Shown here: positions 27,214-35,638 of the stretch, piece by piece | How the letters are laid out: every line of letters starts with the position of its first letter | How positions within the stretch are numbered: the first letter of the stretch is position 1 | Source: Lentzea sp. NEAU-D7 | GTDB taxonomy: Bacteria > Actinomycetota > Actinomycetes > Mycobacteriales > Pseudonocardiaceae | Direction of reading: 5' to 3' | DNA length: 64,000 nt | NCBI RefSeq assembly: GCF_026242055.1 | Contig: NZ_JAPJDL010000006.1 | Span: 295,773-359,772 of the forward strand | Notes under the pieces: generated by a model | Told to the model about the DNA's origin: nothing | The model's input: the letters and a program-made list of their open reading frames with translations, nothing else | The model's database searches: none | Made by a program: the position numbers and the translations under genes

Positions 27214-30200
27214 CCGGTGGCAACCGAGCCGCGCCGGCATCATCAACGTCTGGCGCTACTACGACGAGATCTTCTCGTTCTACCAGGGCAGACTGCTGCT
27301 CAGGGGTCCCAACGGCACGGGCAAGTCGAAGGCGCTCGAGCTGCTGCTGCCGTACCTATTCGACGCGAACCTGCGTCCGCACCGGCTGTCGACGTTCGGC
27401 AGCGCGGACCGCACGATGCACTGGAACCTCATGGGCGAGGGCAACCAGGGCAGCACGCGCGTCGGGTACGTGTGGCTGGAGTTCCAGCACGGCGAGCAGT
27501 GGTTCACGTGCGGTGCGCGCCTTCAGGCCACCACGAACACGACGAACGTCATCGCCACGTACTTCACCACGTCGCTCCGGATCGGCGATCTGGCACTGGT
27601 GAACGAGGCCGGACGCCCGTTGACCAAGACCGATCTCGCCGCCGCGATCGGTGACCACGGCGTCGTGCACGCCTCACCGGCCGATTACCGCCACACGGTG
27701 CGGACGACGTTGTTCCCCGGCGTGAGCGAGCAACGGTACGACTCGCTGATCACCGCGCTGTTGCAGCTGCGCACGCCGAAGCTGTCCGAGCGGCTCGATC
27801 CGGGCGTGCTGTCCTCGTTGCTGTCCAAGGCACTTCCGCCGCTGGACCAGTCCGACCTGACCGAGATCGCCGAGGGGTTCGAACGGCTCGACCGCCAGCG
27901 CGAGGACCTGCGGCGGCTCGACGAGGAGATCACCACCGCCGAACGGCTCGCGGACGTGCAGCGCGTCTACGCCCAGCGCGTTCTCGGGGTGGCCGCACGG
28001 GCGCTGGAGTCGGCGACCGAGCAGCTCGAGGACCTGACGCGGGCCGCGCGGATGAGCGAACACCGCTACCAGCGGCAGATCACGCTGACCGACGAGGCGT
28101 TCGAGCAGCTCGCGGCGCTGGGCCGGGAGGCGAGCGCGGTCGACGCGGAGATCTCCGGCATCTCCGACCTGCCCGCGTACCAGGAGGGCAAGCAGCTCGA
28201 CCTGTTGCGGCAGCAGCTTTCCGCCGCGAACCTGCGCGCTTCGGAGGCCTCCGCACACGCCGTGAAACTCCGCGCGCGTGCCGTTGCCGACGAGGAACGT
28301 GCGGAGCAGGCCAAGTCCGATGCGGCCGCACGCGCCGATGAGCTGCGACGCTCCGCCGTGATCGCACGGGAAGCCGCCGAGCAGGCGGGCATGCCGTCGG
28401 TGTTCGAGGAGATCGAGTCGCACGCCGACGCGCGGTCGGGCCGTCAGCTGCTCACCGCCGCCATCGAGTCGCGGTCCACCGAGATCAACGCGATCAGTCG
28501 TGCCGTCGCCGCGCACGAGAAAGCCGTAGACGCACGCAATGCCGCACGCCAACGGCTTGAGGAAACTCGTGACGAGCTCGAACTCGCCACGGAAGCGGAA
28601 GCCGCGGCGCAGCGGACGTTCGAGCAAGCGTTTGCGAAGTTCCGCGCGGACTTCGACACGTGGGCGCACGGCTGTTCTGAGCTGAACGTGTCCGAGCACG
28701 GCGAGGTCGTCGAGGCCGCCGCGCGCGCACGTGAGGAGTTCAGCCGCATCGAAGCGCGTCTGGAGGAGACGCGCACGGCGTTGAACGGCCAGCTCTCGCA
28801 GTACAACGCCATCCGCGAGAAGCTCGCCAACCAGGTCGACGTGCCTCCGCCCGCGCCGTACACGCGTGGCGACGAGTACCGCGCTCACGCCGTGGGCGCC
28901 CCTCTGTGGCGTCTGGTCGACTTCCGCCCCGGCACACCGCTGCCCGTGCGTGGTGCGGTCGAGGCGGCGTTGGAGGCGTCGGGCCTGCTCGACGCGTGGA
29001 TCACGCCGGACAGCTCGTTCGGCCTGCTGCACCAGGACCGCTTCGCCGAACCGTCGCTGGCGCCTCCCGCCGCCGGCTACTCGCTGCTGGAGGTGCTCGT
29101 CACCGATGACGAGCGCTGTCGCCGGTTCCTGGAGAGCGTCGCGTTCGGCGACACGGCCACCGGTCACGCCGTCGCGATCGGCGCGGACGGGACGTGGCGC
29201 CTGGCCAGCGCGCACGGCCGCTGGACCAAGGACTTCCCCACCTACATCGGCGCGGACGCCCGCAAACGGGCCCGCGCGGGGCGGATCGCCGAACTGACCG
29301 GCCTGATCGAGCAGCTCGCCACCGACCTGTCCGGTGTGGACGCCGCGCTGAACCAGATCGCCGTGCGCCGCGCCACGCTCGCCGGCGAACTGGCGAGGCA
29401 GCCCTCGACCGACCCGATCGAGATCGCCGAGGAGCAGCGGACCAAGGCGCAGTTGCGTTGCGCGGCGAGGAAGGACGCCGTCGCGGCCGCCGCCCAGCGG
29501 GTGGCCGAGGCCGAGGCCGTCGTCGCCCAGCACCCCGCCACCACCGACGTCCCGGACGCGGACGCGCTGGCGGCGTTCGCCACCGCGGCCCACCGCTGGC
29601 TGGACGACCGCCACGACGCGTTCGCCACCGAGGCGCTGTCGGTCGAGGCCGGCACCCGCGCCTCGACGAGCAGCGCGCTGGCCGACGAGGCCGAGGAGAC
29701 GACGGCCGCCCGCCAGCAGGAGGCCGCCGACCTCGCCATCACGCTGGAGACCGTCGAACGTGCCGCGGGCTCCGAGTTCCAGGCACTGGACCAGCAGCTC
29801 ATCTCGTTGCGCGCCAAGGCTCTCGCGATCGCCGAGGAACGCGAACTGCTGCAGGACAAGCAAACGGGCCTGGCGCGCACACTCGGAACGTTGGAGGAGA
29901 AGCGCAAGGGCGACACCGCGCGCGCCGCGGAAGCCGCGGTCGTGCACGAGGCGGCCGAAGCCCGCTACCGGCACCTGACCAGCGGCCACCTGCCCGCGGA
30001 CGCCGGTGAGGTGCCCGACGAACCGGTGGACCCGCGCCTGATCCGCGACTCCGAGTCCCGTCTCGGCGCCGCCGTGCACGAGGCGCAGCACCAGCTGGCC
30101 GGACGCATCCACCTGTCGCTCGACCCCGACGACGACGTCACCGTGCTCACCGCAACGCTGGACGGCGCGCGCATGGGTGCGCACGCCCTGCTTGAAACGC

Positions 30201-30979
30201 TGCAAGCCGAACGCGACCGCGTGCGCTCCCACATCACGGACGGCGAACGCGACCTCTTCGACCAGACCCTGACCGGCGACACCCGAAGGCACATCGCCCA
30301 GCGCATCCAGGGCGCGTCCGAACTCGTCGTCACCATGAACCAGCACCTGGAGCGCGTCCAGACCGCCTCCGGCATCCGCGTGCAGCTCGACTGGCAGGTC
30401 GATCCCCAGCTGCCGCCGGGCACGCGAGAGGCTCGCGACCTGCTGCTGCGTTCAGACCTCAACGACGACGAACGCGCGTTGCTGCACCAGTTCTTCCGCG
30501 AGCGCGTGGAAGAAGCACGCGCACACGACTCCGCCACGGGCTGGGAACAACAACTGGCCCAGGTTCTCGACTACACGACGTGGCACCAGTTCGTCGTGAA
30601 GGTGGACCGAGGCGAAGGCTGGGTCCCGGTCACCAAACGCGTGCACGGCGCGTTGTCCGGTGGCGAGAAGGCCATCGTGCTGCACCTCCCGCTGTTCGCC
30701 GCGGCGGCCGCGCACTACCACGCCACCCCGACCGCACCCCGCCTGATCCTGCTGGACGAGGTCTTCGTCGGCGTCGACGCCACCAACCGGGGCCAGCTGC
30801 TGGAACTGCTGGTCAACTTCGACCTCGACCTGGTGCTCACGTCGGACCACGAGTGGTGCGACTACCGGGAGCTGACCGGCATCGCCATCCACCAGCTCAC
30901 GACCGGCACGGACGGGGACGACGCCGTGACGACCGTGCGCTTCACGTGGGACGGGCACAGCCTCACGGCTGATGACTAG
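27206..30979 (+). CDS. jetC: Wadjet JetC (TIGR02680), SMC/MukB-like ATPase, 1257 aa
   Basis: SMC-like ATPase that forms the motor and ring of Wadjet. Walker A GPNGTGKS is at ~residues 34-41, right after an N-terminal IINVWRYYDE motif typical of the family. A long coiled coil rich in Ala/Glu/Arg spans ~230-1000, interrupted by a globular hinge-like region around 540-680. The ABC signature LSGGEKA is at ~1150 and Walker B LILLDEVF at ~1180. Full length for TIGR02680, so the motor looks functional. The ATG at 27206 is 8 bp inside jetB. The gene's TAG overlaps the stop of the convergent DUF6998 gene by 4 bp, leaving no room for a separate terminator. Confidence 0.92.
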   Translation: MTDRWQPSRAGIINVWRYYDEIFSFYQGRLLLRGPNGTGKSKALELLLPYLFDANLRPHRLSTFGSADRTMHWNLMGEGNQGSTRVGYVWLEFQHGEQWFTCGARLQATTNTTNVIATYFTTSLRIGDLALVNEAGRPLTKTDLAAAIGDHGVVHASPADYRHTVRTTLFPGVSEQRYDSLITALLQLRTPKLSERLDPGVLSSLLSKALPPLDQSDLTEIAEGFERLDRQREDLRRLDEEITTAERLADVQRVYAQRVLGVAARALESATEQLEDLTRAARMSEHRYQRQITLTDEAFEQLAALGREASAVDAEISGISDLPAYQEGKQLDLLRQQLSAANLRASEASAHAVKLRARAVADEERAEQAKSDAAARADELRRSAVIAREAAEQAGMPSVFEEIESHADARSGRQLLTAAIESRSTEINAISRAVAAHEKAVDARNAARQRLEETRDELELATEAEAAAQRTFEQAFAKFRADFDTWAHGCSELNVSEHGEVVEAAARAREEFSRIEARLEETRTALNGQLSQYNAIREKLANQVDVPPPAPYTRGDEYRAHAVGAPLWRLVDFRPGTPLPVRGAVEAALEASGLLDAWITPDSSFGLLHQDRFAEPSLAPPAAGYSLLEVLVTDDERCRRFLESVAFGDTATGHAVAIGADGTWRLASAHGRWTKDFPTYIGADARKRARAGRIAELTGLIEQLATDLSGVDAALNQIAVRRATLAGELARQPSTDPIEIAEEQRTKAQLRCAARKDAVAAAAQRVAEAEAVVAQHPATTDVPDADALAAFATAAHRWLDDRHDAFATEALSVEAGTRASTSSALADEAEETTAARQQEAADLAITLETVERAAGSEFQALDQQLISLRAKALAIAEERELLQDKQTGLARTLGTLEEKRKGDTARAAEAAVVHEAAEARYRHLTSGHLPADAGEVPDEPVDPRLIRDSESRLGAAVHEAQHQLAGRIHLSLDPDDDVTVLTATLDGARMGAHALLETLQAERDRVRSHITDGERDLFDQTLTGDTRRHIAQRIQGASELVVTMNQHLERVQTASGIRVQLDWQVDPQLPPGTREARDLLLRSDLNDDERALLHQFFRERVEEARAHDSATGWEQQLAQVLDYTTWHQFVVKVDRGEGWVPVTKRVHGALSGGEKAIVLHLPLFAAAAAHYHATPTAPRLILLDEVFVGVDATNRGQLLELLVNFDLDLVLTSDHEWCDYRELTGIAIHQLTTGTDGDDAVTTVRFTWDGHSLTADD

Positions 30980-31482
30980 CTTCCGAACAACGCCAGCTGT
31001 TCGCGTTGTTCGGAAGTGAGGGGGAACGACGGGTTGTGCCGCGGATAGATCTCCGCGGCCTCCCAAAGCTCAGCGCGCACGCTGGACGCGGTGCCGATCC
31101 TGCGTCCACGCGCGCGTAGCGCCGCCACGATGGCGGCGGCGTCGAACAGGTACACGGCGTCGATGACCAACGGTCTCGTCGTGCCGCGAGAGCTGGCCGG
31201 AGGCACCTTGGGCCCGGCCAGCACCAGGTACAGGTCCGGCCCCTCCTGCTTCAGGTCCAACAGCCCTTCCCGCTTCGGGTACCACTTCACGTCCACCGTC
31301 CGGCCGTCGCGGAACCTGCCGTTGATGCCTCTGGACGTCTCCAGAGCGATGCCGAAGACCTTGGCGGCGATCCACTCGCCGAGGTGCCCGGTCAACGCCG
31401 GTCGCCCGATGCACGACGACAGCTCGGCGTCGATGCGGTTGCGTTCCCGGAGGAGCTCGGCCACCCGGTCCACGGCGTTCAC
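30976..31482 (-). CDS. DUF6998-type protein, 168 aa
   Basis: Small protein with GHLGEWIAAKVFG at residues ~26-38, VDVKWYPKREGLLDL in the middle and a conserved SSRGTTRPLVIDAVYLFD strand before a C-terminal SEQREQLALFG. The Asp and Lys in VDVK followed by a strand recall the PD-(D/E)XK fold, so a nuclease-like role is possible; the family function is not known to me. The GTG at 31482 overlaps the TGA of the upstream exonuclease/BRCT gene as GTGA, so both are made from one message. The much longer frame reaching upstream is only the antiparallel shadow of the exonuclease gene's 3' end. Confidence 0.75.
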   Translation of the reverse strand: MNAVDRVAELLRERNRIDAELSSCIGRPALTGHLGEWIAAKVFGIALETSRGINGRFRDGRTVDVKWYPKREGLLDLKQEGPDLYLVLAGPKVPPASSRGTTRPLVIDAVYLFDAAAIVAALRARGRRIGTASSVRAELWEAAEIYPRHNPSFPLTSEQREQLALFGS

Positions 31483-32627
31483 GCCGACCCGCTCAACTGC
31501 CCGAGCAACCCGGCGAACAGGTCCTCGGACACGATCGGAATCCCGTAGTTGCGCGCCTTGTCCGCCTTGCCCGACATGGAGTCCGGGTCCGCCGCGATCA
31601 CCACCGCCGTCTTCTTCGTCACGCCCGCCTTCACGGTGAGCCCGGCGGACAGCGCCCGGCTCTCCCACACGTCCCGGGGCTCGCGCATCTCACCGGTGAA
31701 CACGACGGGATCCCCCGGCGATAGTCGGACCGGCCGGCGCAGCGCACCGGCGACCTCCACGCCCAGCAACGACGCGACCAGGCGCAGGTCGGCCTCCTCG
31801 TCCGCGGTCACCCGGCCGTCCTCCCAGGCGGCGTCCGCCAGGGCGGCGAGGTAACCGCGGTGCAGCTCCATCACCTGCGGCAGGCTCAGGTCGAGCGCAC
31901 GAGCCACCTCGACCAGCTCTTCCTGCTCCTCGTGCGACAGGTGCCGGTCGACCAGCGCACGGTCGAGCACGTCGAGGTACTCGTCACCCGACGCCGTCTC
32001 CACGCGGGGAAGCAGGCGCACGAGCTTGGCCAGGAAGTGCTGTTCGGTTCCGTGCGCGTGGCTGCGTTGCACGGCGAACGCGTTCACGGTCCGCGGCACG
32101 GTCAGCCGCACCGGTTCCACGTGCCCGATGCGGTCCAGGCACCGCGCCAGCAGCCCGGCGGACGCGCGCGCGTCGTGCAGTGCGGAGTGCGCGGTGCCCA
32201 TCGGGACGCCGGCCGCCTCGCAGCACGCGGCGAGCGACCGCGACGACGCGCCCAGGTGACGAGTCGCGAGGTTCATCGTGCACAGCCCGGCCGGGGCGGA
32301 GAGCTCGTGGCCGAGCCGCGCGAACTCGGCCTGCAGGAACCGCAGGTCGAACGACAGGTTGTGCGCGACGAGGACCCGTCCCGACAGCCTCGCGGCGAGC
32401 TCACCAGCGATCCCGGCGAACTCGGGCGCGCGGCGGGCGTCCGCGGCGCTGATGCCGTGCACGTGCTGGGCACCGAGGTCGCGGCGAGGGTTCACCAGTG
32501 TGCACCACTCGTCGGTCCGGCGGCCGGAGGCGTCGAGGTGCACGACCGCGACCTCGATCACCCGGTGGCGCTGACCAGGCGAAAGCCCGGTGGTCTCGAC
32601 GTCGGCGACCGCGTACCCGTTGCTCAT
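31479..32627 (-). CDS. DEDDh 3'-5' exonuclease with TerB-like and BRCT domains, 382 aa
   Basis: The N-terminal ~170 residues are a DnaQ-like exonuclease: Asp9/Glu11 in VADVETTGL, HNLSFDLRFL, and H-x-A-x-HD in AHSALHDA. The middle (~200-270) is a helical TerB-like segment (DAAWEDGRVTADEEADL), and the C-terminus is a BRCT domain (VVFTGEM, TKKTAVVIAADP, KARNYGIPIVSEDLF). This architecture is common in actinobacteria and is thought to serve DNA repair or end processing. The ATG at 32627 follows a 5' region shared with no other gene. It is coupled with the DUF6998 gene downstream. Its position next to Wadjet could be incidental. Confidence 0.85.
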   Translation of the reverse strand: MSNGYAVADVETTGLSPGQRHRVIEVAVVHLDASGRRTDEWCTLVNPRRDLGAQHVHGISAADARRAPEFAGIAGELAARLSGRVLVAHNLSFDLRFLQAEFARLGHELSAPAGLCTMNLATRHLGASSRSLAACCEAAGVPMGTAHSALHDARASAGLLARCLDRIGHVEPVRLTVPRTVNAFAVQRSHAHGTEQHFLAKLVRLLPRVETASGDEYLDVLDRALVDRHLSHEEQEELVEVARALDLSLPQVMELHRGYLAALADAAWEDGRVTADEEADLRLVASLLGVEVAGALRRPVRLSPGDPVVFTGEMREPRDVWESRALSAGLTVKAGVTKKTAVVIAADPDSMSGKADKARNYGIPIVSEDLFAGLLGQLSGSA

Positions 32628-32659
32628 GCCGGACCTGTCGTTCGGACCCGTGCCGGGCG

Positions 32660-32997
32660 TTATCCCTGACCGCCGAGGTCATCCGTTAGGACCAACGCGA
32701 GTTCGCCGCGGGTCGCGATCCCGAGCTTCACGTAGGTGTTGGACAGGTGGTTGTCGACGGTCCGCACGGAGATCACCAACGACTCGGCGATCTCCTTGTT
32801 CGTGAGTCCTCGTGCGGCCAGCACGCCTCCTCGAACCGAGCGGCCACCTCTTCCAGCGCCGCGGAGTCGTTGCCCAGCAACGCCTCCACGTAAGCGAGTT
32901 CGCAGAGCCGCGCGAACGGATGCGTGGGCCGTGCCTCTCCCAGCAGACGCCGTGCTTCGAGCAGCAACATGTTTCCGGCGGCTCGCACCGGCGACCA
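32660..32997 (-). pseudogene. 3' remnant of a LuxR-family regulator
   Basis: The last ~55 codons encode a LuxR-type HTH (AARGLTNKEIAESL, SVRTVDNHLSNTYVKLGI) ending at 32660. The preceding helical TPR-like part (LLLEARRLLGEA, LCELAYVEALLG, AALEEVAARFEEA) lies in another frame; the two meet at about 32830 where the HTH's first helix region is missing. Upstream the homology simply stops near 32997, where a P450 fragment on the other strand begins. So this is a 5'-truncated, frameshifted remnant. Confidence 0.72.
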
Positions 32998-33509
32998 CGG
33001 CCGAGGCGTACGGCAGGTTGGCCGCGTACGCCGAACGCCTGGTGGCCATCAAGGAGCCCGGTGACGACGTCATCACCGAGCTTCGCGACGAACCGAACCT
33101 CGTGACCACCCTTGTGCTGCTCATCACAGCAGGACACGAGACGACCGTGCAGCTCATCGGCAACGGCCTGCTCGCGTTGGGGGTGGGTCGCGTCGCCACG
33201 TCCGACGTGGTGATCGGAGGGGTCACGATTCCGAAAGCCTCGCAGGTCACCGTCTCACCAGGGGCGGCGAACCGGAATCCGTCCCGGTACTCCGACCCGG
33301 ACGTGTTGCAGCTGGGCCGAGACCCACACGTCGCGTTCGGTCACGGGGTCCACTACTGCGTGGGGGCGCGCCTGGCTCGCATCGAGGGTGAGATCGCGTT
33401 CGGAACGCTCCTGAGGCGTTTCCCTGAACTCGCGCTCGCCGCTGAGCCCGAGTGGAGGGAGTCATTCATCCGAGGCTTGGGATCATTTCGCGTGCGACCG
33501 AAGCCTTGA
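32998..33509 (+). pseudogene. Cytochrome P450 remnant with internal deletions
   Basis: The fragment starts inside the protein (TTAEAYGRLAAYAERLV) and keeps the I-helix oxygen-binding motif AGHETTVQ, then jumps directly to VVIGGVTIPKAS, losing ~35-40 residues including the K-helix ExxR. The heme loop FGHGVHYCVGARLAR and the C-terminal sheet are present. It lacks the N-terminal ~190 residues and any start codon of its own, so it is non-functional. The downstream part has kept its reading frame, which implies a recent origin or in-frame loss. Confidence 0.78.
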
Positions 33510-33750
33510 CGGCGGCACGGGCGGCCGACAGGTCGTCGACCGCGTAAATCTCGGGACAGGACGCGATGACGAGGTCCTTGTCCGACGCCACGGTCAGCAA
33601 AGACACTTTCTCCGTCAACGACTTGGCTTGCCGGACAACTCCCTTGGCATCGACGCGGATCAACGTGACCCACGTCTCTGACCAGGGAAAGTCCGCTACG
33701 GCGCTGGATTTCCGCAGGCCTTCCACATCGAACTCGGCAAATCTGGGCAT
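33466..33750 (-). CDS. Conserved small hypothetical protein, 94 aa
   Basis: No family recognised. It opens with MPRFAEFDVEG, has a strand-rich middle (ETWVTLIRVDAKG, VSLLTVASDKDLV) and a helical end; the pattern suggests a small alpha/beta protein. ATG at 33750 with weak ribosome site. It is the third gene after folP2-like and a 312-aa hypothetical gene on the same strand (48-bp gap), so it may be co-transcribed. Its 3' end overlaps the P450 remnant by 44 bp. Confidence 0.55.
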   Translation of the reverse strand: MPRFAEFDVEGLRKSSAVADFPWSETWVTLIRVDAKGVVRQAKSLTEKVSLLTVASDKDLVIASCPEIYAVDDLSAARAAVKASVAREMIPSLG

Positions 33751-33798
33751 GACACCAAGATAACGAGTCGAGGTTGCGGAAAGTCAAAGATCACCCTT

Positions 33799-34737
33799 TC
33801 ACCGCAATGCAGCCAGCAGATGGGACAGGTTGACACCAACGGCGTCCGCCAACCGGCGCACGACTTCTGGAGCGGGTGCCAACGGGTGCGTCTCGCGGGT
33901 GAACGGCAGGCCTTCACCACCTGAAAACTTCGATTGCGGCGTAACGGGCGCGAGCATCGGGTAGACGCGCCAGCGCGGCACCTTCGAGTCCGCCATGGCG
34001 AGCGTGTTCTCGTGCCACAACATCACAGCCGATGACCGGATGTTGCGCGCGAGAACGCAGCCGTGGCCCGTGAGCGTGATCGCGCGCGCAGCGGCCCGCA
34101 CCGCGTTGCGGAACTCGCCTTCCACCACCCACACGCCGTTCATGAACTCCGCGGTGAAGCCCTCGGTCTCCAGTGCGGCGATCGTTTCGGCGTGCTGGTC
34201 GTCCGCCGCGGCAGTGGCGAGCTCGATGACCTCCTGGACCTCGGAGGCCGTCACCACGCGCGCACCGGCCTCTGTGGAGGCGTGCAGGAGCCGTTCCACG
34301 TGACGGTCCTCGGCGTAGGCAGCCCACTCCTGGGCCTTCTCCCACGCCGACCGTGCGATGACATCGGCCTCGGAGCCGCCGCGCAGGCGTGCGTCCTGCA
34401 GCAGCTGTGCGAGCACCACGGCGATGACAGAGCTCAGCAGTGCGTCGTCATGTGACTCGTCGTCCGCGGGCACGAGAGAGACGACCAGGTCGCGCAGATC
34501 GGCGCGCCAGCTCTCGTCGCCCGCCCACACGCCGATGGCGAGCAGGTTCAGGTAGTGGTCCGCGAGGGCCATCCGCACGAGCAACGGCTGAGTGCCCGCT
34601 TCTCGTGCGTCACGGCGTGCGGTGACCTTCATCTGCTGTCGTTCCGCGGGATCCACCACGCTCACGCGGATCTTGTCGAGTTCGTCGAGGAAGTCGTCCC
34701 ACCGGTCATCCGAAAACCGGGCGAAGACGTCGTCCAC
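33799..34737 (-). CDS. Hypothetical actinobacterial protein, 312 aa
   Basis: I do not recognise a domain. The protein is helical, acidic in the N-terminal half (FSDDRWDDFLDELDK) and ends with PEVVRRLADAVGVNLSHLLAALR, which resembles the end of a Cro/C1-type HTH or a short oligomerisation helix. The GTG at 34737 is chosen because GGAGGT lies six bases before it; the longer frame upstream only overlaps folP. It begins 15 bp after the folP2-like stop, so it is in that operon. Confidence 0.7.
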   Translation of the reverse strand: MDDVFARFSDDRWDDFLDELDKIRVSVVDPAERQQMKVTARRDAREAGTQPLLVRMALADHYLNLLAIGVWAGDESWRADLRDLVVSLVPADDESHDDALLSSVIAVVLAQLLQDARLRGGSEADVIARSAWEKAQEWAAYAEDRHVERLLHASTEAGARVVTASEVQEVIELATAAADDQHAETIAALETEGFTAEFMNGVWVVEGEFRNAVRAAARAITLTGHGCVLARNIRSSAVMLWHENTLAMADSKVPRWRVYPMLAPVTPQSKFSGGEGLPFTRETHPLAPAPEVVRRLADAVGVNLSHLLAALR

Positions 34738-34751
34738 CTGATACCTCCAGC

Positions 34752-35576
34752 TCAGAGTCGAGCGACGGACTCGAGTACTCGTCTGGTGCGCGCCACTTCG
34801 TGCGCGCGGAAGACCGCGGCGCCCGCCAACGCCGCGATCGCGGTCGCGACGAGGGTGCCCTCGACGCGCTCGTGCAGTTCCACGCCGAGGGTCTCCCCGA
34901 CGAAGTCCTTGTTGGACAGAGCCATCAGCACCGGCCACCCGGTCGCCACCAGCTCGTCCGTGTGCCGCACCAGCGCGAGGCTGTGCCATGTGTTCTTGCC
35001 GAAGTCGTGTGTGGGGTCGATCAGCACGCTCTTGCGAGGCACACCGAGTGCGACCACCCTCTCCGCGCGCGCCGTCGTCTCCGCGATGACGTCCGCGACG
35101 AGGTTCGGGTAACTAACCCTATGCGGACGCGTGCGGGGTACCGCACCGCCCGTGTGCGAGCAGACGTAGCCGGCGCCGTACTCCGCGGCGACCTCGGCCA
35201 GCTCCGGGTCCGCGCCCGCCCACGTGTCGTTGAGCAGGTCGGCACCGGCCTCGCAGACGAGCCGGCCGACGTCCGCGCGCCAGGTGTCGCTGCTGATGAC
35301 CAGATCCGGGTAGGCGTCGCGCACGCGGGTGATGAACGGCACGACGCGGCGCACTTCCTCACCGGAGTCGACCAGATCGCCGGGGCCGGCTTTCACGCCG
35401 CCGATGTCCACGATGTCCGCGCCCTCGTCCACGACGCGGTGCACGGCCTCCATGGCCACGTCCTCGGCGTAGGTGGCGCCCTTGTCGTAGAACGAGTCCG
35501 GGGTGCGGTTGATGATCGCCATCACCAGCGCGTGGTCGCGGACGACGGTCCGGCCGCGGAACTGGAGCTCGATCAC
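34752..35576 (-). CDS. folP2: Dihydropteroate synthase homologue, FolP2-like
   Basis: 274 aa TIM-barrel protein of the DHPS family. The first-loop motif reads MAIINRTPDSFYDKG, as in mycobacterial FolP2, where classic DHPS has NVTPDSFSDGG; further blocks are GGVKAGPG, LLNDTWAG, CSHTGGA and IDPTHDFGKNT. Mycobacterium tuberculosis FolP2 is reported to lack DHPS activity, and its gene lies with glucosyl-3-phosphoglycerate synthase genes; here that neighbour is absent. Role in folate synthesis is therefore uncertain. GTG start at 35576, divergent from the DUF2786 gene (62-bp spacer). Confidence 0.85.
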   Translation of the reverse strand: MIELQFRGRTVVRDHALVMAIINRTPDSFYDKGATYAEDVAMEAVHRVVDEGADIVDIGGVKAGPGDLVDSGEEVRRVVPFITRVRDAYPDLVISSDTWRADVGRLVCEAGADLLNDTWAGADPELAEVAAEYGAGYVCSHTGGAVPRTRPHRVSYPNLVADVIAETTARAERVVALGVPRKSVLIDPTHDFGKNTWHSLALVRHTDELVATGWPVLMALSNKDFVGETLGVELHERVEGTLVATAIAALAGAAVFRAHEVARTRRVLESVARL

Positions 35577-35638
35577 ATCCCGTGTCTACCAGGTGGTCCC
35601 CGACCTGTGCACATGGCGGACGTCTCATACTGCGTGGC

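Noticed and set aside
27674..30346. 890-aa open frame on the minus strand opposite jetC
   Set aside because: Antisense shadow of a GC3-rich gene; the plus frame has clear SMC motifs and the minus frame has none.
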